Source: Bdellovibrionales bacterium RIFOXYD12_FULL_39_22 (GTDB taxonomy: Bacteria > Bdellovibrionota > Bacteriovoracia > Bacteriovoracales > Bacteriovoracaceae). Taken from it: a stretch of 33,532 bases of DNA. Below the pieces are notes generated by a model. The model saw only the letters and a program-made list of their open reading frames with translations. It was not told where the DNA came from and did not search any database. The stretch lies in NCBI GenBank assembly GCA_001770205.1, contig MEQL01000033.1, positions 1 through 33,532 of the forward strand. The letters run 5' to 3'. Position 1 is the first letter of the stretch. Every line of letters starts with the position of its first letter. A program made the translations under genes and the position numbers. This document shows positions 7,868 to 16,155 of the stretch, in pieces.

Positions 7868-8697
7868 TGTTCCAGCAAATAAAAAAAGCGGCCACCCACA
7901 TCCAGGCATTACATAAAACAAGGCCGCAAGTAGGGATCGTCTTAGGATCTGGCCTTGGTGCCTTCGTAGATATAGTTGAAAATCCAACCATAATCCCATA
8001 TTCAGAGATTCCTTTTTTCCGAGATACTACAGTGGAAGGCCACGAGGGACGCTTGATTATTGGCCGAATTGGAAATGTGGAGATTGCTATACTTCAAGGG
8101 CGTTTTCATGCTTACGAAGGCGCACCAATGGAAGAGGTAGTTTTCCCTGTGCGTGTATTGGCGATGTTAGGCATTGAGGTTTTAGTTTTAACAAATGCTG
8201 CCGGTGGTATAAATACTAAGTTTGTATCGGGGGATTTGGTAATAATCGAAGATCATATAAATATGATGGCCAAAAATCCATTAGTGGGGACAAATATTTC
8301 AGAGTTAGGGCCACGATTTCCAGATATGACGCATGCCTATGATTTAGATTTGTTGCAGACATTACAGACAGTGGCAAAAAATAAAAAAATTGGGATAAAA
8401 AAAGGGGTCTATGCTGGCGTGTTAGGGCCAACATATGAAACACCTGCTGAAATCAGAATGCTGCGAATACTTGGCGCTGACATGGTTGGAATGAGTACTG
8501 TTCCTGAATCCATAGCCGCCAACCACCTAGGCTTACGGGTTGCGGGAATTTCTTGCATTACTAATATGGCCGCCGGGATTGAAAATGTTAAATTAAAACA
8601 TGAAGATGTAAAGGCCCAGGCCTTGAAGGTTATGGATTTATTTAAGGATTTATTAGAGGGATTTATTGGCGAAATTGGGAATAAAGGAAATGGATAA
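7867..8697 (+). CDS. punA: Purine nucleoside phosphorylase, trimeric type
   Basis: It phosphorolyses (deoxy)inosine and (deoxy)guanosine. Motifs of the trimeric family are in order: GSGLG (27-31), GHEGR (58-62), QGRFHAYEG (77-85), TNAAGG (109-114), LGPTYETPAEIR (186-197), GMSTVPE (208-214) and ITNMAAG (231-237). The Glu of YET (191) and the Asn of ITN (233) correspond to the pair that selects 6-oxopurines in mammalian PNP. The 276-residue length is normal. Its ATG shares one base with the deoA stop (TAATG) and its end overlaps cdd, so the three salvage enzymes form one translationally coupled unit. Confidence 0.95.
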   Translation: MFQQIKKAATHIQALHKTRPQVGIVLGSGLGAFVDIVENPTIIPYSEIPFFRDTTVEGHEGRLIIGRIGNVEIAILQGRFHAYEGAPMEEVVFPVRVLAMLGIEVLVLTNAAGGINTKFVSGDLVIIEDHINMMAKNPLVGTNISELGPRFPDMTHAYDLDLLQTLQTVAKNKKIGIKKGVYAGVLGPTYETPAEIRMLRILGADMVGMSTVPESIAANHLGLRVAGISCITNMAAGIENVKLKHEDVKAQALKVMDLFKDLLEGFIGEIGNKGNG

Positions 8698-9094
8698 TCA
8701 AGAAACCATCAAATTAATGCGAGACATGGCCATGGATGCTTCGCAGAAAGCATATTCACCGTATTCGAAGGCAAAAATAGGAAGTACTGTTTTAACGGTA
8801 GAGAGAAAATATTTTAGTGGCAGCAATGTAGAAAATAGTAGCTATGGGGCAACCATATGTGCCGAGCGAGTGGCCATTTTAAAGGCCGTTTCAAATGGTT
8901 TTACTAAATTAAGTAAAATATATGTATACTCGAAAGATGGTTGGCCGCCTTGCGGGATGTGCCGCCAGATGATTAGTGAATTTGCGACCAATGATTTGGA
9001 AATAATAATCGGTGACAAGGAAGGGAATGAGCGAGTTTATAAATTTACAGAACTTTTCCCTGAAGCATTTACACCGGAGCATTTAAGAAAATAA
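8690..9094 (+). CDS. cdd: Cytidine deaminase
   Basis: This zinc enzyme converts (deoxy)cytidine to (deoxy)uridine, feeding the upstream pyrimidine phosphorylase. The protein is 134 residues, the short homotetrameric type. AYSPYSKAKIGS is the substrate region, followed by the Zn/catalytic motif CAE (Cys57, Glu59) and PPCGMC (Cys88, Cys91). ATG 8690 is chosen because the alignment to short Cdd proteins begins there. A TTG at 8666 with AGAGGG five bases upstream would add eight residues and cannot be excluded. The chosen start overlaps the punA end by eight bases. Confidence 0.94.
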   Translation: MDNQETIKLMRDMAMDASQKAYSPYSKAKIGSTVLTVERKYFSGSNVENSSYGATICAERVAILKAVSNGFTKLSKIYVYSKDGWPPCGMCRQMISEFATNDLEIIIGDKEGNERVYKFTELFPEAFTPEHLRK

Positions 9095-9113
9095 TTTTCA
9101 CGGGATTTAATAA

Positions 9114-10532
9114 ATGGATACTGTACAGGATGAAGCAGTTCATATCGAAGATCGTTCAGATGAAGAACATGAGATGTTAGATAGAGTGGCCAAAAAAAAT
9201 TTGGCGCAGGAGATGTTGTCTCAGTTGAAATTTTGTGTTTTTGATTTAGAGACCACTGGCGGAAGCCACCAAGACGATAACATCATTGAGATTGGATTAG
9301 TTCGGGTTGAGAACTTAAAAATAACCGAAAAGAAAAAGTTTTTAATTAGGCCAGATAAAAAGATTCCAGATTTTATTCAAAAGTTGACGTCTATTCATCC
9401 TCAGGATTTGAAAAATGCGCCGAAGATTGAAGAAGTGATTGACGAAATTTTGGATTTTATGGAGGACTCCATTTTGGTTGCACATAACACTGCTTTTGAC
9501 ATACCTTTTTTTAATTCGGTATTGACGAGATTGTCGCGTCCCCCTATGACAAATAAAAGTATCTGCACCAACATGATGACTAAATATCTCATTCCGAATT
9601 TGATGAACTCAAATTTAAGCTATATGAGTAAAATATTAGGGATTAAGCACAAGAAGGCGCACAGGGCACTAGATGATGCCATGGCAACGGCTGAGCTTCT
9701 CCTAAGCTACTTAAATATTTTCATTGATAAAAATATAAACAAGGTAAATCACCTATATTATCCTCGCAATCGCTACGAACTAGATCGTATCCATTTAAAG
9801 AGCAAGACTGCCACGATTAAACAATTAGAGGAGCGCTTGGAAGCACTAAAATCTCCTTTTTTGGTAACGGTAAAAGGACATGATGGGGTGATTTTGTTCG
9901 CACTTCCTTCCAATAATAGTGAAGAGGATAAAAGATTTATTATAAAAAAGATAAAGACTTTAGATTGGGAAATTACCACGATTAGAATTTTTGGCCCGTT
10001 TATCGAGTGCCTAATTCACTTTAATAGCTTCTTTATGAAGCTGGATGTCAAAATGAGAAACGACATCATCAAATTTTTATGGAAAACGCACTTGCCAGAT
10101 CTGCGCCCCAAAAATCGTTCGGAAGAAGAGATGGATGCTTTATCATCCAGCAATTTTAAAAATCAAATTGGAGATTTTCTGATAGTTAACCACCTTGTTC
10201 CAGAGCAATATCTGGTTTATCCTATCGAATCACTGCATAAAGATGCTGGACTTATTTTCCGCTATCCAGGGCATCAGAAAAAACTCTTGCAGTTTATTAG
10301 TTCTCGTTCTTCTCGGCCGCAATCTAATAAATTAAAGAAAGTTAAATTCCATTTCCAGATAAAAGATTTTATTGATACCTATTTGCTCAATTGCAAAGAA
10401 AAAGGTGGACAGTTTTTTATATTCGACAAAGCGTTACCGTTAAAAAACACGACAGAATTTTTAAGAAAATTTGATGAATACTTGTCCGCACATCCCAATC
10501 AGTATAATTTTCCCAAAGAATATGTGCGATAA
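9114..10532 (+). CDS. DnaQ-like 3'-5' exonuclease with unknown C-terminal region
   Basis: A 472-residue protein. Residues 38-205 form a DEDDh exonuclease domain like DNA polymerase III epsilon: VFDLETTG (Asp44, Glu46), HNTAFDIPFF (Asp129) and HRALDDAMAT (His183, Asp188). All catalytic residues are present. Residues about 225-472 match nothing I recognise. They mix predicted beta strands and helices, begin with a short charged helix (TIKQLEERLEALKSPFLVTV), and show no polymerase, GIY-YIG or helicase motif. The gene starts 19 bases after cdd in the same orientation, so it may supply nucleotides to salvage or be a repair nuclease that merely shares the transcript. The N-terminal 38 residues are acidic. 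Confidence 0.85.
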   Translation: MDTVQDEAVHIEDRSDEEHEMLDRVAKKNLAQEMLSQLKFCVFDLETTGGSHQDDNIIEIGLVRVENLKITEKKKFLIRPDKKIPDFIQKLTSIHPQDLKNAPKIEEVIDEILDFMEDSILVAHNTAFDIPFFNSVLTRLSRPPMTNKSICTNMMTKYLIPNLMNSNLSYMSKILGIKHKKAHRALDDAMATAELLLSYLNIFIDKNINKVNHLYYPRNRYELDRIHLKSKTATIKQLEERLEALKSPFLVTVKGHDGVILFALPSNNSEEDKRFIIKKIKTLDWEITTIRIFGPFIECLIHFNSFFMKLDVKMRNDIIKFLWKTHLPDLRPKNRSEEEMDALSSSNFKNQIGDFLIVNHLVPEQYLVYPIESLHKDAGLIFRYPGHQKKLLQFISSRSSRPQSNKLKKVKFHFQIKDFIDTYLLNCKEKGGQFFIFDKALPLKNTTEFLRKFDEYLSAHPNQYNFPKEYVR

Positions 10533-10557
10533 ATTTTAAATAAAGTGGAGGCCTTTT

Positions 10558-11328
10558 TTGAAGGGAACAATGTTTGATAGACCGTTGGAATACACCTTGA
10601 ATGTTTCTGGCGAGAGATGGCGCCAGGGAGATAAAGTACAAGGGGCGCTCATCATAAAAAACCATAGCAATGAAAGCTTCAAACTTTCAGGGATTAAGCT
10701 CTCTCTGGCCAGCGGTGAGTATAAAGATGTTCGCAAGGGGAATGCAGAGGGGCTTGTCATAGAAAAGGATATTTTATTTTTACAGGACGTGATAATTGCT
10801 GCTAGCGATATGCTGCATACGCCCTGGGAATTCCAATTAAAAGATGATTGCAACATTACGGATAAATCCGGAGGTTATTTTTTGGCCTATGGGGCAATCG
10901 AAGCAAATAAGGTCAACGCCAGTCTTGAGTTGTGTGTAGATGTTATCGAGCCTATTGATCAATTTATTACAATTTTTGAAAATTTTTTCCGCTTTAAGGC
11001 AACTGCAAAAAAATATAAAAAAGGGCATGTGGAAATTAAATTTTCTCCGCCAGGCGCATCAAAGGAAATGAGTGCCGTAGAGGCACTTACCTGTGACATG
11101 CGTCTAAATGATAAAAACCTGGAAATAAAGTACAACTTTAAATTAAAGAAACTTATTGCTGGGGGCGTTGATGTTGCCTCTGTGAAGGTGGAAAGACAAA
11201 ATAAATTTTTTGAACAACGATTGTCGGCCAAAGAATATTCGAGTTGGGGTGGGGCTCCGAATCAAGAGATTATTATTGTTAAAATAAAAGAAGTGTTACG
11301 AGAAGTTGTTCCGAAAATAATCTACTAA
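10558..11328 (+). CDS. Predicted beta-sandwich protein, arrestin/Spo0M-like
   Basis: A 256-residue soluble protein with no signal peptide. The N-terminal half (YTLNVSGERWRQGDKVQGAL, then IIKNHSNESFKLSGIKLSL) has the alternating pattern and Gly-Asp-x-Val-x-Gly turn seen in arrestin-N/Spo0M-type beta sandwiches. This is a weak resemblance, not a firm family assignment. No catalytic motif is visible. The TTG start at 10558 is preferred because GTGGAGG lies six bases upstream; ATG 10570 is the alternative. It begins 25 bases after the exonuclease gene. Its stop overlaps, tail to tail, the stop of the minus-strand membrane protein gene. Confidence 0.65.
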   Translation: MKGTMFDRPLEYTLNVSGERWRQGDKVQGALIIKNHSNESFKLSGIKLSLASGEYKDVRKGNAEGLVIEKDILFLQDVIIAASDMLHTPWEFQLKDDCNITDKSGGYFLAYGAIEANKVNASLELCVDVIEPIDQFITIFENFFRFKATAKKYKKGHVEIKFSPPGASKEMSAVEALTCDMRLNDKNLEIKYNFKLKKLIAGGVDVASVKVERQNKFFEQRLSAKEYSSWGGAPNQEIIIVKIKEVLREVVPKIIY

Positions 11329-11792
11329 CGTAGTTCGCCATCTGTCTTATCATTAAAAATGAACGCCCGATGCTTAAGTCCGGCATCTACCGCATGAATA
11401 GTGAGAATTACTGGAAAAAGTAGCTTGAAAATATTAAACACCTCGCCTCGGTCATAATTGAAATCGAAAATATTCACAATTGCCGCCGGCATCGTAAAAA
11501 TTGAAACAATAATAATGGGAAAAAAAACCTCAAAAAAGAGCTTTCTCCGTGGAATAGATGTGCCATCACTCTCAACTGGCCGTCGAAAAAGTCTATATAA
11601 ATGGTATGCCAGAAGAATTGCGAAAGTAACTGCCTCCGGATAAAGTAACATTGCAGGATCTGGAAAAAGTTCAATGTAAAAAATCGAAATAATTAAAATT
11701 ACCGTTAAAACAGCATAAATCTGAGTAATAATGGTGGCCCGAGCAAGTGTTTTAAGCATTGCCGTAGTGAAAAGTATTTCGTCTTTTAGCAT
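11325..11792 (-). CDS. Four-helix integral membrane protein, unknown
   Basis: I do not recognise this 155-residue protein. Four hydrophobic segments are evident: ITQIYAVLTVILIISIFYIE, EAVTFAILLAYHLYRLF, FFPIIIVSIFTMPAAIVNIF and IFKLLFPVILTIHAV. A basic loop (RRPVESDGTSIPRRK) lies between the second and third, suggesting a cytoplasmic loop with both termini inside. The start at 11792 has AAGGA about 11 bases upstream; an internal Met 11 residues later is possible. The TAG stop overlaps the TAA of the convergent plus-strand gene by three bases. Confidence 0.7.
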   Translation of the reverse strand: MLKDEILFTTAMLKTLARATIITQIYAVLTVILIISIFYIELFPDPAMLLYPEAVTFAILLAYHLYRLFRRPVESDGTSIPRRKLFFEVFFPIIIVSIFTMPAAIVNIFDFNYDRGEVFNIFKLLFPVILTIHAVDAGLKHRAFIFNDKTDGELR

Positions 11793-11901
11793 AGGTTGGA
11801 ATTCCTTCGTATTTCACACAGTGAATAGTTGTGGAGCAAGTATATTTAGCTTCCGCTGCTTTGGCGATGGCCAGACAAGAAAAAATGAGAAATAAGTACA
11901 T
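11752..11901 (-). CDS. Possible small secreted peptide
   Basis: From an ATG at 11901 this frame gives 49 residues starting MYLFLIFSCLAIAKAAEA, which looks like a signal peptide with an Ala-x-Ala cleavage site. A short mature part follows with two Cys (YTCSTTIHC) and a basic tail. It overlaps the first 41 bases of the membrane protein gene downstream and has no clear ribosome-binding site. It could be a real small gene, a remnant, or chance. The signal-like N-terminus is the only support. Confidence 0.3.
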   Translation of the reverse strand: MYLFLIFSCLAIAKAAEAKYTCSTTIHCVKYEGIPTYAKRRNTFHYGNA

Positions 11902-11927
11902 TTTTGTTAATTGTGAAAAATAAATGC

Positions 11928-11956
11928 TTGACAAAGTTACGGCGCGCAAATAAATA
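11928..11956 (+). promoter_or_regulatory. Promoter of the S10 ribosomal cluster
   Basis: TTGACA (11928-11933), a 17-base spacer, and TAAATA (11951-11956) make a near-consensus sigma70-type promoter with A/T-rich sequence upstream that could act as an UP element. A transcript starting near 11963 would have a leader of only about 27 bases before rpsJ. That is too short for the E. coli type L4-binding S10 leader. Confidence 0.8.
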
Positions 11957-11989
11957 TCAACTTTCATTTATTAATTCGAGGTAATACAG

Positions 11990-12298
11990 ATGAGAGCCAC
12001 CCGACTTAGAATAAAGCTTAGAGCTTATGATCATGGTTTGCTTGACAAATCGGTTAATGAAATTGTTCAAACCGCTAAAGAAACCGGGGCCAGGATTGCT
12101 GGGCCAATTCCTCTTCCAACCGAAATTAATAAATTTACGATTCTTAGATCTCCACATATTGACAAGAAATCACGCGAGCAATTTGAGATGCGAACACACA
12201 AGCGCATGGTGGATATCTTAGATCCTACGCAGCAGACGGTCGATAGCTTAATGAAGCTGGATCTATCTTCAGGCGTTGATGTTGAAATTAAGTATTAA
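11990..12298 (+). CDS. rpsJ: 30S ribosomal protein uS10 (NusE)
   Basis: S10 lies in the head of the small subunit and, as NusE, pairs with NusB and NusG in transcription antitermination. The 102 residues match the family along the whole length ([20 protein letters not shown], then [29 protein letters not shown]). GAGGT precedes the ATG. It is the first gene of the cluster. The usual upstream partners tuf/fusA are not here. Confidence 0.98.
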   Translation: MRATRLRIKLRAYDHGLLDKSVNEIVQTAKETGARIAGPIPLPTEINKFTILRSPHIDKKSREQFEMRTHKRMVDILDPTQQTVDSLMKLDLSSGVDVEIKY

Positions 12299-12346
12299 TA
12301 CTTAAGGTAAGTTAAAGTTGAGTTAGTTTGAATATAAACCATGCAT

Positions 12347-12370
12347 GCATCCCTGAGAACAGGGTGATGC
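12347..12370 (+). promoter_or_regulatory. Stem-loop directly before the rplC ribosome-binding site
   Basis: GCATCCCTG (12347-12355) pairs with CAGGG and ATGC (12360-12364, 12367-12370) around an AGAA loop with a two-base bulge, ending four bases before GGAGG of rplC. It follows an ATGCATGCAT palindrome. The rpsJ-rplC gap of 85 bases is among the longer gaps in the cluster. A regulatory role, for example for L4 or L3, is inferred only from position. Confidence 0.4.
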
Positions 12371-12383
12371 TGTGGAGGAAAAG

Positions 12384-13043
12384 ATGGCAGAGGAAAGTAA
12401 AGTAGAACTTTCTACGTTCTATGGAATTAAGGCTGGGATGACGCGCGTTTTTAGTGAATCTGGAGACCACGTTCCCGTAACAGTTATCAAATTAATCCCT
12501 AATGTAATTTCACAAGTCAAAACTAAAGAGAAAGATGGTTACGAGGCTTATCAAGTCGCTTTCTGCGAGAAGCGCGAAAAGCTAGTTAATAAGAGCGTCA
12601 AGGGACATCTGGCGAAAGCATCTATCAAGCAAAGCTTTTCAAAGTGCGCAGAGATCAGGGTTGACGGCGTTAGTGCTGAAAACCTAGGGAAAGAAATATC
12701 AATTGAGTCTTTTAAACCCTCAACATATATAGATGTCACCGGAGTAAGTATCGGTAAAGGTTTTCAAGGGGTAATGAAGCGATTTAATTTTCAAGGTGGA
12801 CCAGCTGCCCACGGTTCGCATTTTCATCGCCGCCCAGGATCAATTGGAAATCGTGCAACTCCTGCGCGAGTATTTGCGGAGAAAAAAATGCCTGGACACA
12901 TGGGGTGTGTGACCAAAACGCAGCAAAACAATATTGTATATGAAGTAAATATGGCGAATGGCTACCTGCTTATTAAAGGATCAGTTCCTGGCCCTAAAAA
13001 TGGTGTGGTGAAAATTTCTAAGGCCATCAAAAAGCAAGGGTAG
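12384..13043 (+). CDS. rplC: 50S ribosomal protein uL3
   Basis: L3 is an early assembly protein whose long loop reaches toward the peptidyl transferase centre. FYGIKAGMTRVFSESGDHVPVTV marks the N-terminal barrel. The internal loop is GPAAHGSHFHRRPGSIGNRATP followed by KKMPGHMG. The 219 residues start at ATG 12384, five bases after GGAGG. A GTG start at 12372 is in frame but overlaps that ribosome-binding site. The N-terminus has about nine polar residues before the conserved part. Confidence 0.97.
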   Translation: MAEESKVELSTFYGIKAGMTRVFSESGDHVPVTVIKLIPNVISQVKTKEKDGYEAYQVAFCEKREKLVNKSVKGHLAKASIKQSFSKCAEIRVDGVSAENLGKEISIESFKPSTYIDVTGVSIGKGFQGVMKRFNFQGGPAAHGSHFHRRPGSIGNRATPARVFAEKKMPGHMGCVTKTQQNNIVYEVNMANGYLLIKGSVPGPKNGVVKISKAIKKQG

Positions 13044-13055
13044 TGAGGAGTCGAT

Positions 13056-13673
13056 ATGACAGAGATAGTGGTATTAAATTCAAAATTTGAAGCAGCAGGA
13101 AAGATCAATACGGATGTAAGCTTGAGTCCCGAGGACATAAATGTTCCCGTTGTCCATCAGGTGGTCAAGGCAACATTGGCCAGTCGCAGACAAGGTAACG
13201 CTAGCACAAAAACAAAAGCAGAAGTTTCTGGCGGCGGAAAGAAACCTTTTAAACAAAAGGGAACTGGTCGTGCCCGCCAAGGAAGTAGTCGAGCACCTCA
13301 CATGCCTGGTGGTGGAGTAGCTTTTGGTCCAAAGCCGCGTGATTTTGAACAGAAAGTTAATAAAAAAATGATGCTAAAATCAATTCAAGCCATTCTTGCG
13401 GATAAGCTTCAATCGGGAAAATTGCTAGTGGTGGATACAATAGCATCCGATGGAAAAACAAAAACAATGCAGACAATGCTGAGTGGCCGCAATTTACTTC
13501 CTGCGCTTTTAGTTACAACGAAGGCGGATTCATTAGCGCTTCGGGCAGTAAAAAATTTGCAGTACGGCAAGGGAATGGCAGTTGAGGGCTTTAGTGTTTA
13601 TGAAGCTGTTAAATATGAAAATTTAGTAATTGAAAAAGATGCTCTAACAACATTGTTGAAGAGATTGGAGTAG
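13056..13673 (+). CDS. rplD: 50S ribosomal protein uL4
   Basis: L4 lines the exit tunnel with an extended loop and in enterobacteria represses the S10 operon. The loop region is clear: HQVVKATLASRRQGNASTKT, then GGGKKPFKQKGTGRARQGSSR and AFGPKPRDFEQKVNKKM. The 205 residues match the normal 200-207. It begins 12 bases after rplC, with GGAG upstream. Confidence 0.97.
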   Translation: MTEIVVLNSKFEAAGKINTDVSLSPEDINVPVVHQVVKATLASRRQGNASTKTKAEVSGGGKKPFKQKGTGRARQGSSRAPHMPGGGVAFGPKPRDFEQKVNKKMMLKSIQAILADKLQSGKLLVVDTIASDGKTKTMQTMLSGRNLLPALLVTTKADSLALRAVKNLQYGKGMAVEGFSVYEAVKYENLVIEKDALTTLLKRLE

Positions 13674-13676
13674 TCC

Positions 13677-13967
13677 ATGGCACACCTAGAAGACATTTTG
13701 ATAAAACCATCAATCACAGAGAAAGCATCATTTGCTTCCGAGAATTATAACCGATATGGTTTTATTGTAAATGTGGCAGCAAATAAGAACCAGATTAAAA
13801 TGGCAATTGAGAAATTGTATGATGTTAAAGTTTTGAATGTGAAAACATCTACTATTCCTGGCAAAATAAAAAGAGCTGGGCACGGATTTAAAAAATCTGG
13901 AAGTTATAAGAAGGCCTTTGTTCAATTGAAACAAGGACAAAGAATAGAGTTTTTTAAGGGTGTTTAG
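13677..13967 (+). CDS. rplW: 50S ribosomal protein uL23
   Basis: L23 sits at the tunnel exit, where trigger factor and the signal recognition particle dock. The 96 residues carry the family start DILIKPSITEKAS, then VNVAANKNQIKMAIEKLYDVKVLNV and a tail with GSYKKAFVQLKQGQ. It begins three bases after the rplD stop, and its ribosome-binding site (GGAG) lies inside the end of rplD, implying coupling. Confidence 0.97.
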   Translation: MAHLEDILIKPSITEKASFASENYNRYGFIVNVAANKNQIKMAIEKLYDVKVLNVKTSTIPGKIKRAGHGFKKSGSYKKAFVQLKQGQRIEFFKGV

Positions 13968-14003
13968 ATAGTTGTCTAAACCTGCTGATTTTGAGGAAGA
14001 TAT

Positions 14004-14828
14004 ATGGCGATAAAAAAATTTAAACCTACGACTCCGTCACGAAGAAAAATGGCAGTATTAAACTCTGCTGATCTAACAGTGGATGCTAACGTTCCGCGTT
14101 CACTATTGGTAGCAACTAAATCCAAAGCGGGCCGCAATAATCACGGCAGAATTACAACTCGTCACCAAGGTGGAGGCGCAAAGCAAAAATACAGAATAAT
14201 TGACTTTAAAAGGAACAAATTTGATATTCCTGCTAAAGTTGAAGCGATTGTTTATGATCCGAACAGAACATGTAATATCGCTCTTTTGTGCTACGCTGAT
14301 GGGTTGAAGAATTTTATTTTGGCACCACTTGGGATGAATGTTGGTGATACGATCATTTCATCAAATGATGCGGACATTAAACCAGGAAACTCTAAGCAAC
14401 TAAAAGATGTTCCAATTGGAACTCTTGTTCACAATGTTGAGTTACACGTTGGCGCAGGTGGGCAAATGGCACGTTCTGCGGGATCATATGTTCAAGTTAT
14501 GGCCAAAGAAGGCGAGACAGTCTTGTTACGACTTCCTTCTGGTGAATTAAGAAGAGTTCGCGACAATTGTCGTGCAACGATTGGCCAAGTTGGAAATTTG
14601 GATCATGAAAATAGAGTTATTGGAAAGGCGGGAGCGAATAGGCACAGAGGTGTTCGACCAGCTGTTCGGGGTGTTGCAATGAACCCGATTGACCATCCAC
14701 ACGGAGGTGGTGAAGGGCGTACGTCTGGTGGACGTCATCCTGTTACTCCTTGGGGCCAACCAACAAGAGGCTATAAAACGAGAAATAATAAGAGAACTGA
14801 TAAGTTTATCGTTAAACGAAGAAAATAA
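14004..14828 (+). CDS. rplB: 50S ribosomal protein uL2
   Basis: L2 is the most conserved large-subunit protein, needed for subunit association and peptidyl transfer. The 274 residues run from [12 protein letters not shown] through [20 protein letters not shown] to the C-terminal signature [18 protein letters not shown], which contains the His linked to activity in E. coli L2. The last part, [16 protein letters not shown], is typical. Confidence 0.98.
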   Translation: MAIKKFKPTTPSRRKMAVLNSADLTVDANVPRSLLVATKSKAGRNNHGRITTRHQGGGAKQKYRIIDFKRNKFDIPAKVEAIVYDPNRTCNIALLCYADGLKNFILAPLGMNVGDTIISSNDADIKPGNSKQLKDVPIGTLVHNVELHVGAGGQMARSAGSYVQVMAKEGETVLLRLPSGELRRVRDNCRATIGQVGNLDHENRVIGKAGANRHRGVRPAVRGVAMNPIDHPHGGGEGRTSGGRHPVTPWGQPTRGYKTRNNKRTDKFIVKRRK

Positions 14829-14839
14829 GGAAACAGTCT

Positions 14840-15127
14840 ATGTCACGTTCATTAAAGAAAGGGCCTTTTGTAGATGATCATTTGATCAAAAAGGCCATGA
14901 GTTTACAAAATGATAGTAATAAGGCCGGAAAGGTAATTAAGACATGGTCGCGAAGATCAACAATTGTTCCAGAATTTGTTGGAATGACATTTGCGGTACA
15001 TAACGGCAAGAAATTTGTGCCGGTGTACGTTACCGACAACATGATAGGAATGAAATTAGGCGAGTTTTCGCATACTAGAACTTTCCATGGCCATTCCGGC
15101 GACAAGAAAGCAAAAAAACCGGAATAA
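14840..15127 (+). CDS. rpsS: 30S ribosomal protein uS19
   Basis: S19 forms a complex with S13 in the head and contacts the A-site tRNA and bridge B1a. The 95 residues begin [14 protein letters not shown] and include [24 protein letters not shown] and [12 protein letters not shown], the family signature. It lies 11 bases after rplB, with AAGGA upstream. Confidence 0.98.
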   Translation: MSRSLKKGPFVDDHLIKKAMSLQNDSNKAGKVIKTWSRRSTIVPEFVGMTFAVHNGKKFVPVYVTDNMIGMKLGEFSHTRTFHGHSGDKKAKKPE

Positions 15128-15146
15128 TATACAGGAGTAGATTACG

Positions 15147-15482
15147 ATGTCTGTTATAGTAAAAAATAGAATGGTACAGATTGCGCCTAGAAAAATTCGC
15201 CTAGTTTGTGATCTGATAAGAAAAAAGAAGGCCTCTGAAGCAATGAAAATTTTGCGGTTTTGTGAGAAGCGAGAAATTGCAATTGTTCTCACAAAGCTGA
15301 TTAATAGTGGACTGGCCATTGCTTCTGAATCTGGAAAATATGATTTAGATAATTTGGTAATAAGTAGAATTTTTGCTGATGAAGGACCTACCATGAAGCG
15401 AATTCAAGCTCGTGCTCAGGGCCGTGCATATAGAATTAGAAAAAGAACTGGCCATATAACAGTGGAATTAAACGAAGCATAG
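15147..15482 (+). CDS. rplV: 50S ribosomal protein uL22
   Basis: L22 has a beta hairpin that lines the exit tunnel beside L4, and changes there alter macrolide sensitivity. The 111 residues show RMVQIAPRKIRLVCDLIRKK near the N-terminus and a C-terminal hairpin with KRIQARAQGRAYRIRKRTGHITV, with no insertions. Confidence 0.97.
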   Translation: MSVIVKNRMVQIAPRKIRLVCDLIRKKKASEAMKILRFCEKREIAIVLTKLINSGLAIASESGKYDLDNLVISRIFADEGPTMKRIQARAQGRAYRIRKRTGHITVELNEA

Positions 15483-15492
15483 GAAGGACGCA

Positions 15493-16119
15493 ATGGGACA
15501 AAAAGTACATCCGTATGGATTTAGATTAGGTTACATTAGAAGTTGGCACTCCAACTGGTATGCAAAAGATGGATATGCAAGAATGCTGCAAGAAGACATT
15601 GCAATTCGGAAATACATCGAAAAGCAGATGAAGAGTGCTTCCGTTTCACGTACCGAGATATCGCGTGCTTCTGATCAGGTTAAGGTTACGGTTTATACCG
15701 CTAAGCCTGGTGTGGCGATTGGTAAAAAAGGCTCCGGTATTGATAAGATCAGAGCAGATCTTAATAAGATGATAAAGGGCAAGTTGATTTTTAATATATC
15801 AGAAGTTAAGCGTCCAGACGCTGATGCGAAAATCATTGCTGAAAATATAGCAGCACAACTTGAAAAGCGTGTTGCCTTTCGAAAGGCCATGAAAAAAGTT
15901 ATGCAAGCAGCTTTTAGAGCTGGAGTTAAGGGGATTAAGGTTCGAACAGCTGGCCGCTTGGCTGGAGCGGAGATGGCCAGAACAGAAGGATATGCAGAGA
16001 GAAAAGTACCGCTCCACACTTTGAGAGCAGATATTGATTATAATACCGCAGAAGCCTCTACCTCGTATGGAATTATTGGGGTTAAGGTCTGGGTCTACAA
16101 GGGCGAGATTTATAAATAG
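15493..16119 (+). CDS. rpsC: 30S ribosomal protein uS3
   Basis: S3 lies at the mRNA entry channel with S4 and S5 and contributes to ribosomal helicase activity. MGQKVHPYGFRLGYIRSWHS opens the protein. A KH domain with VAIGKKGSGIDKIRADLNK follows. The C-terminal domain has GRLAGAEMARTEGYAERKVPLHTLRADIDY. The protein ends at 208 residues, near the shorter end of the family range, without an acidic tail. Confidence 0.98.
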   Translation: MGQKVHPYGFRLGYIRSWHSNWYAKDGYARMLQEDIAIRKYIEKQMKSASVSRTEISRASDQVKVTVYTAKPGVAIGKKGSGIDKIRADLNKMIKGKLIFNISEVKRPDADAKIIAENIAAQLEKRVAFRKAMKKVMQAAFRAGVKGIKVRTAGRLAGAEMARTEGYAERKVPLHTLRADIDYNTAEASTSYGIIGVKVWVYKGEIYK

Positions 16120-16155
16120 TTACCTTATGCCGAGGTATATGAAGAGGAAGTTACC

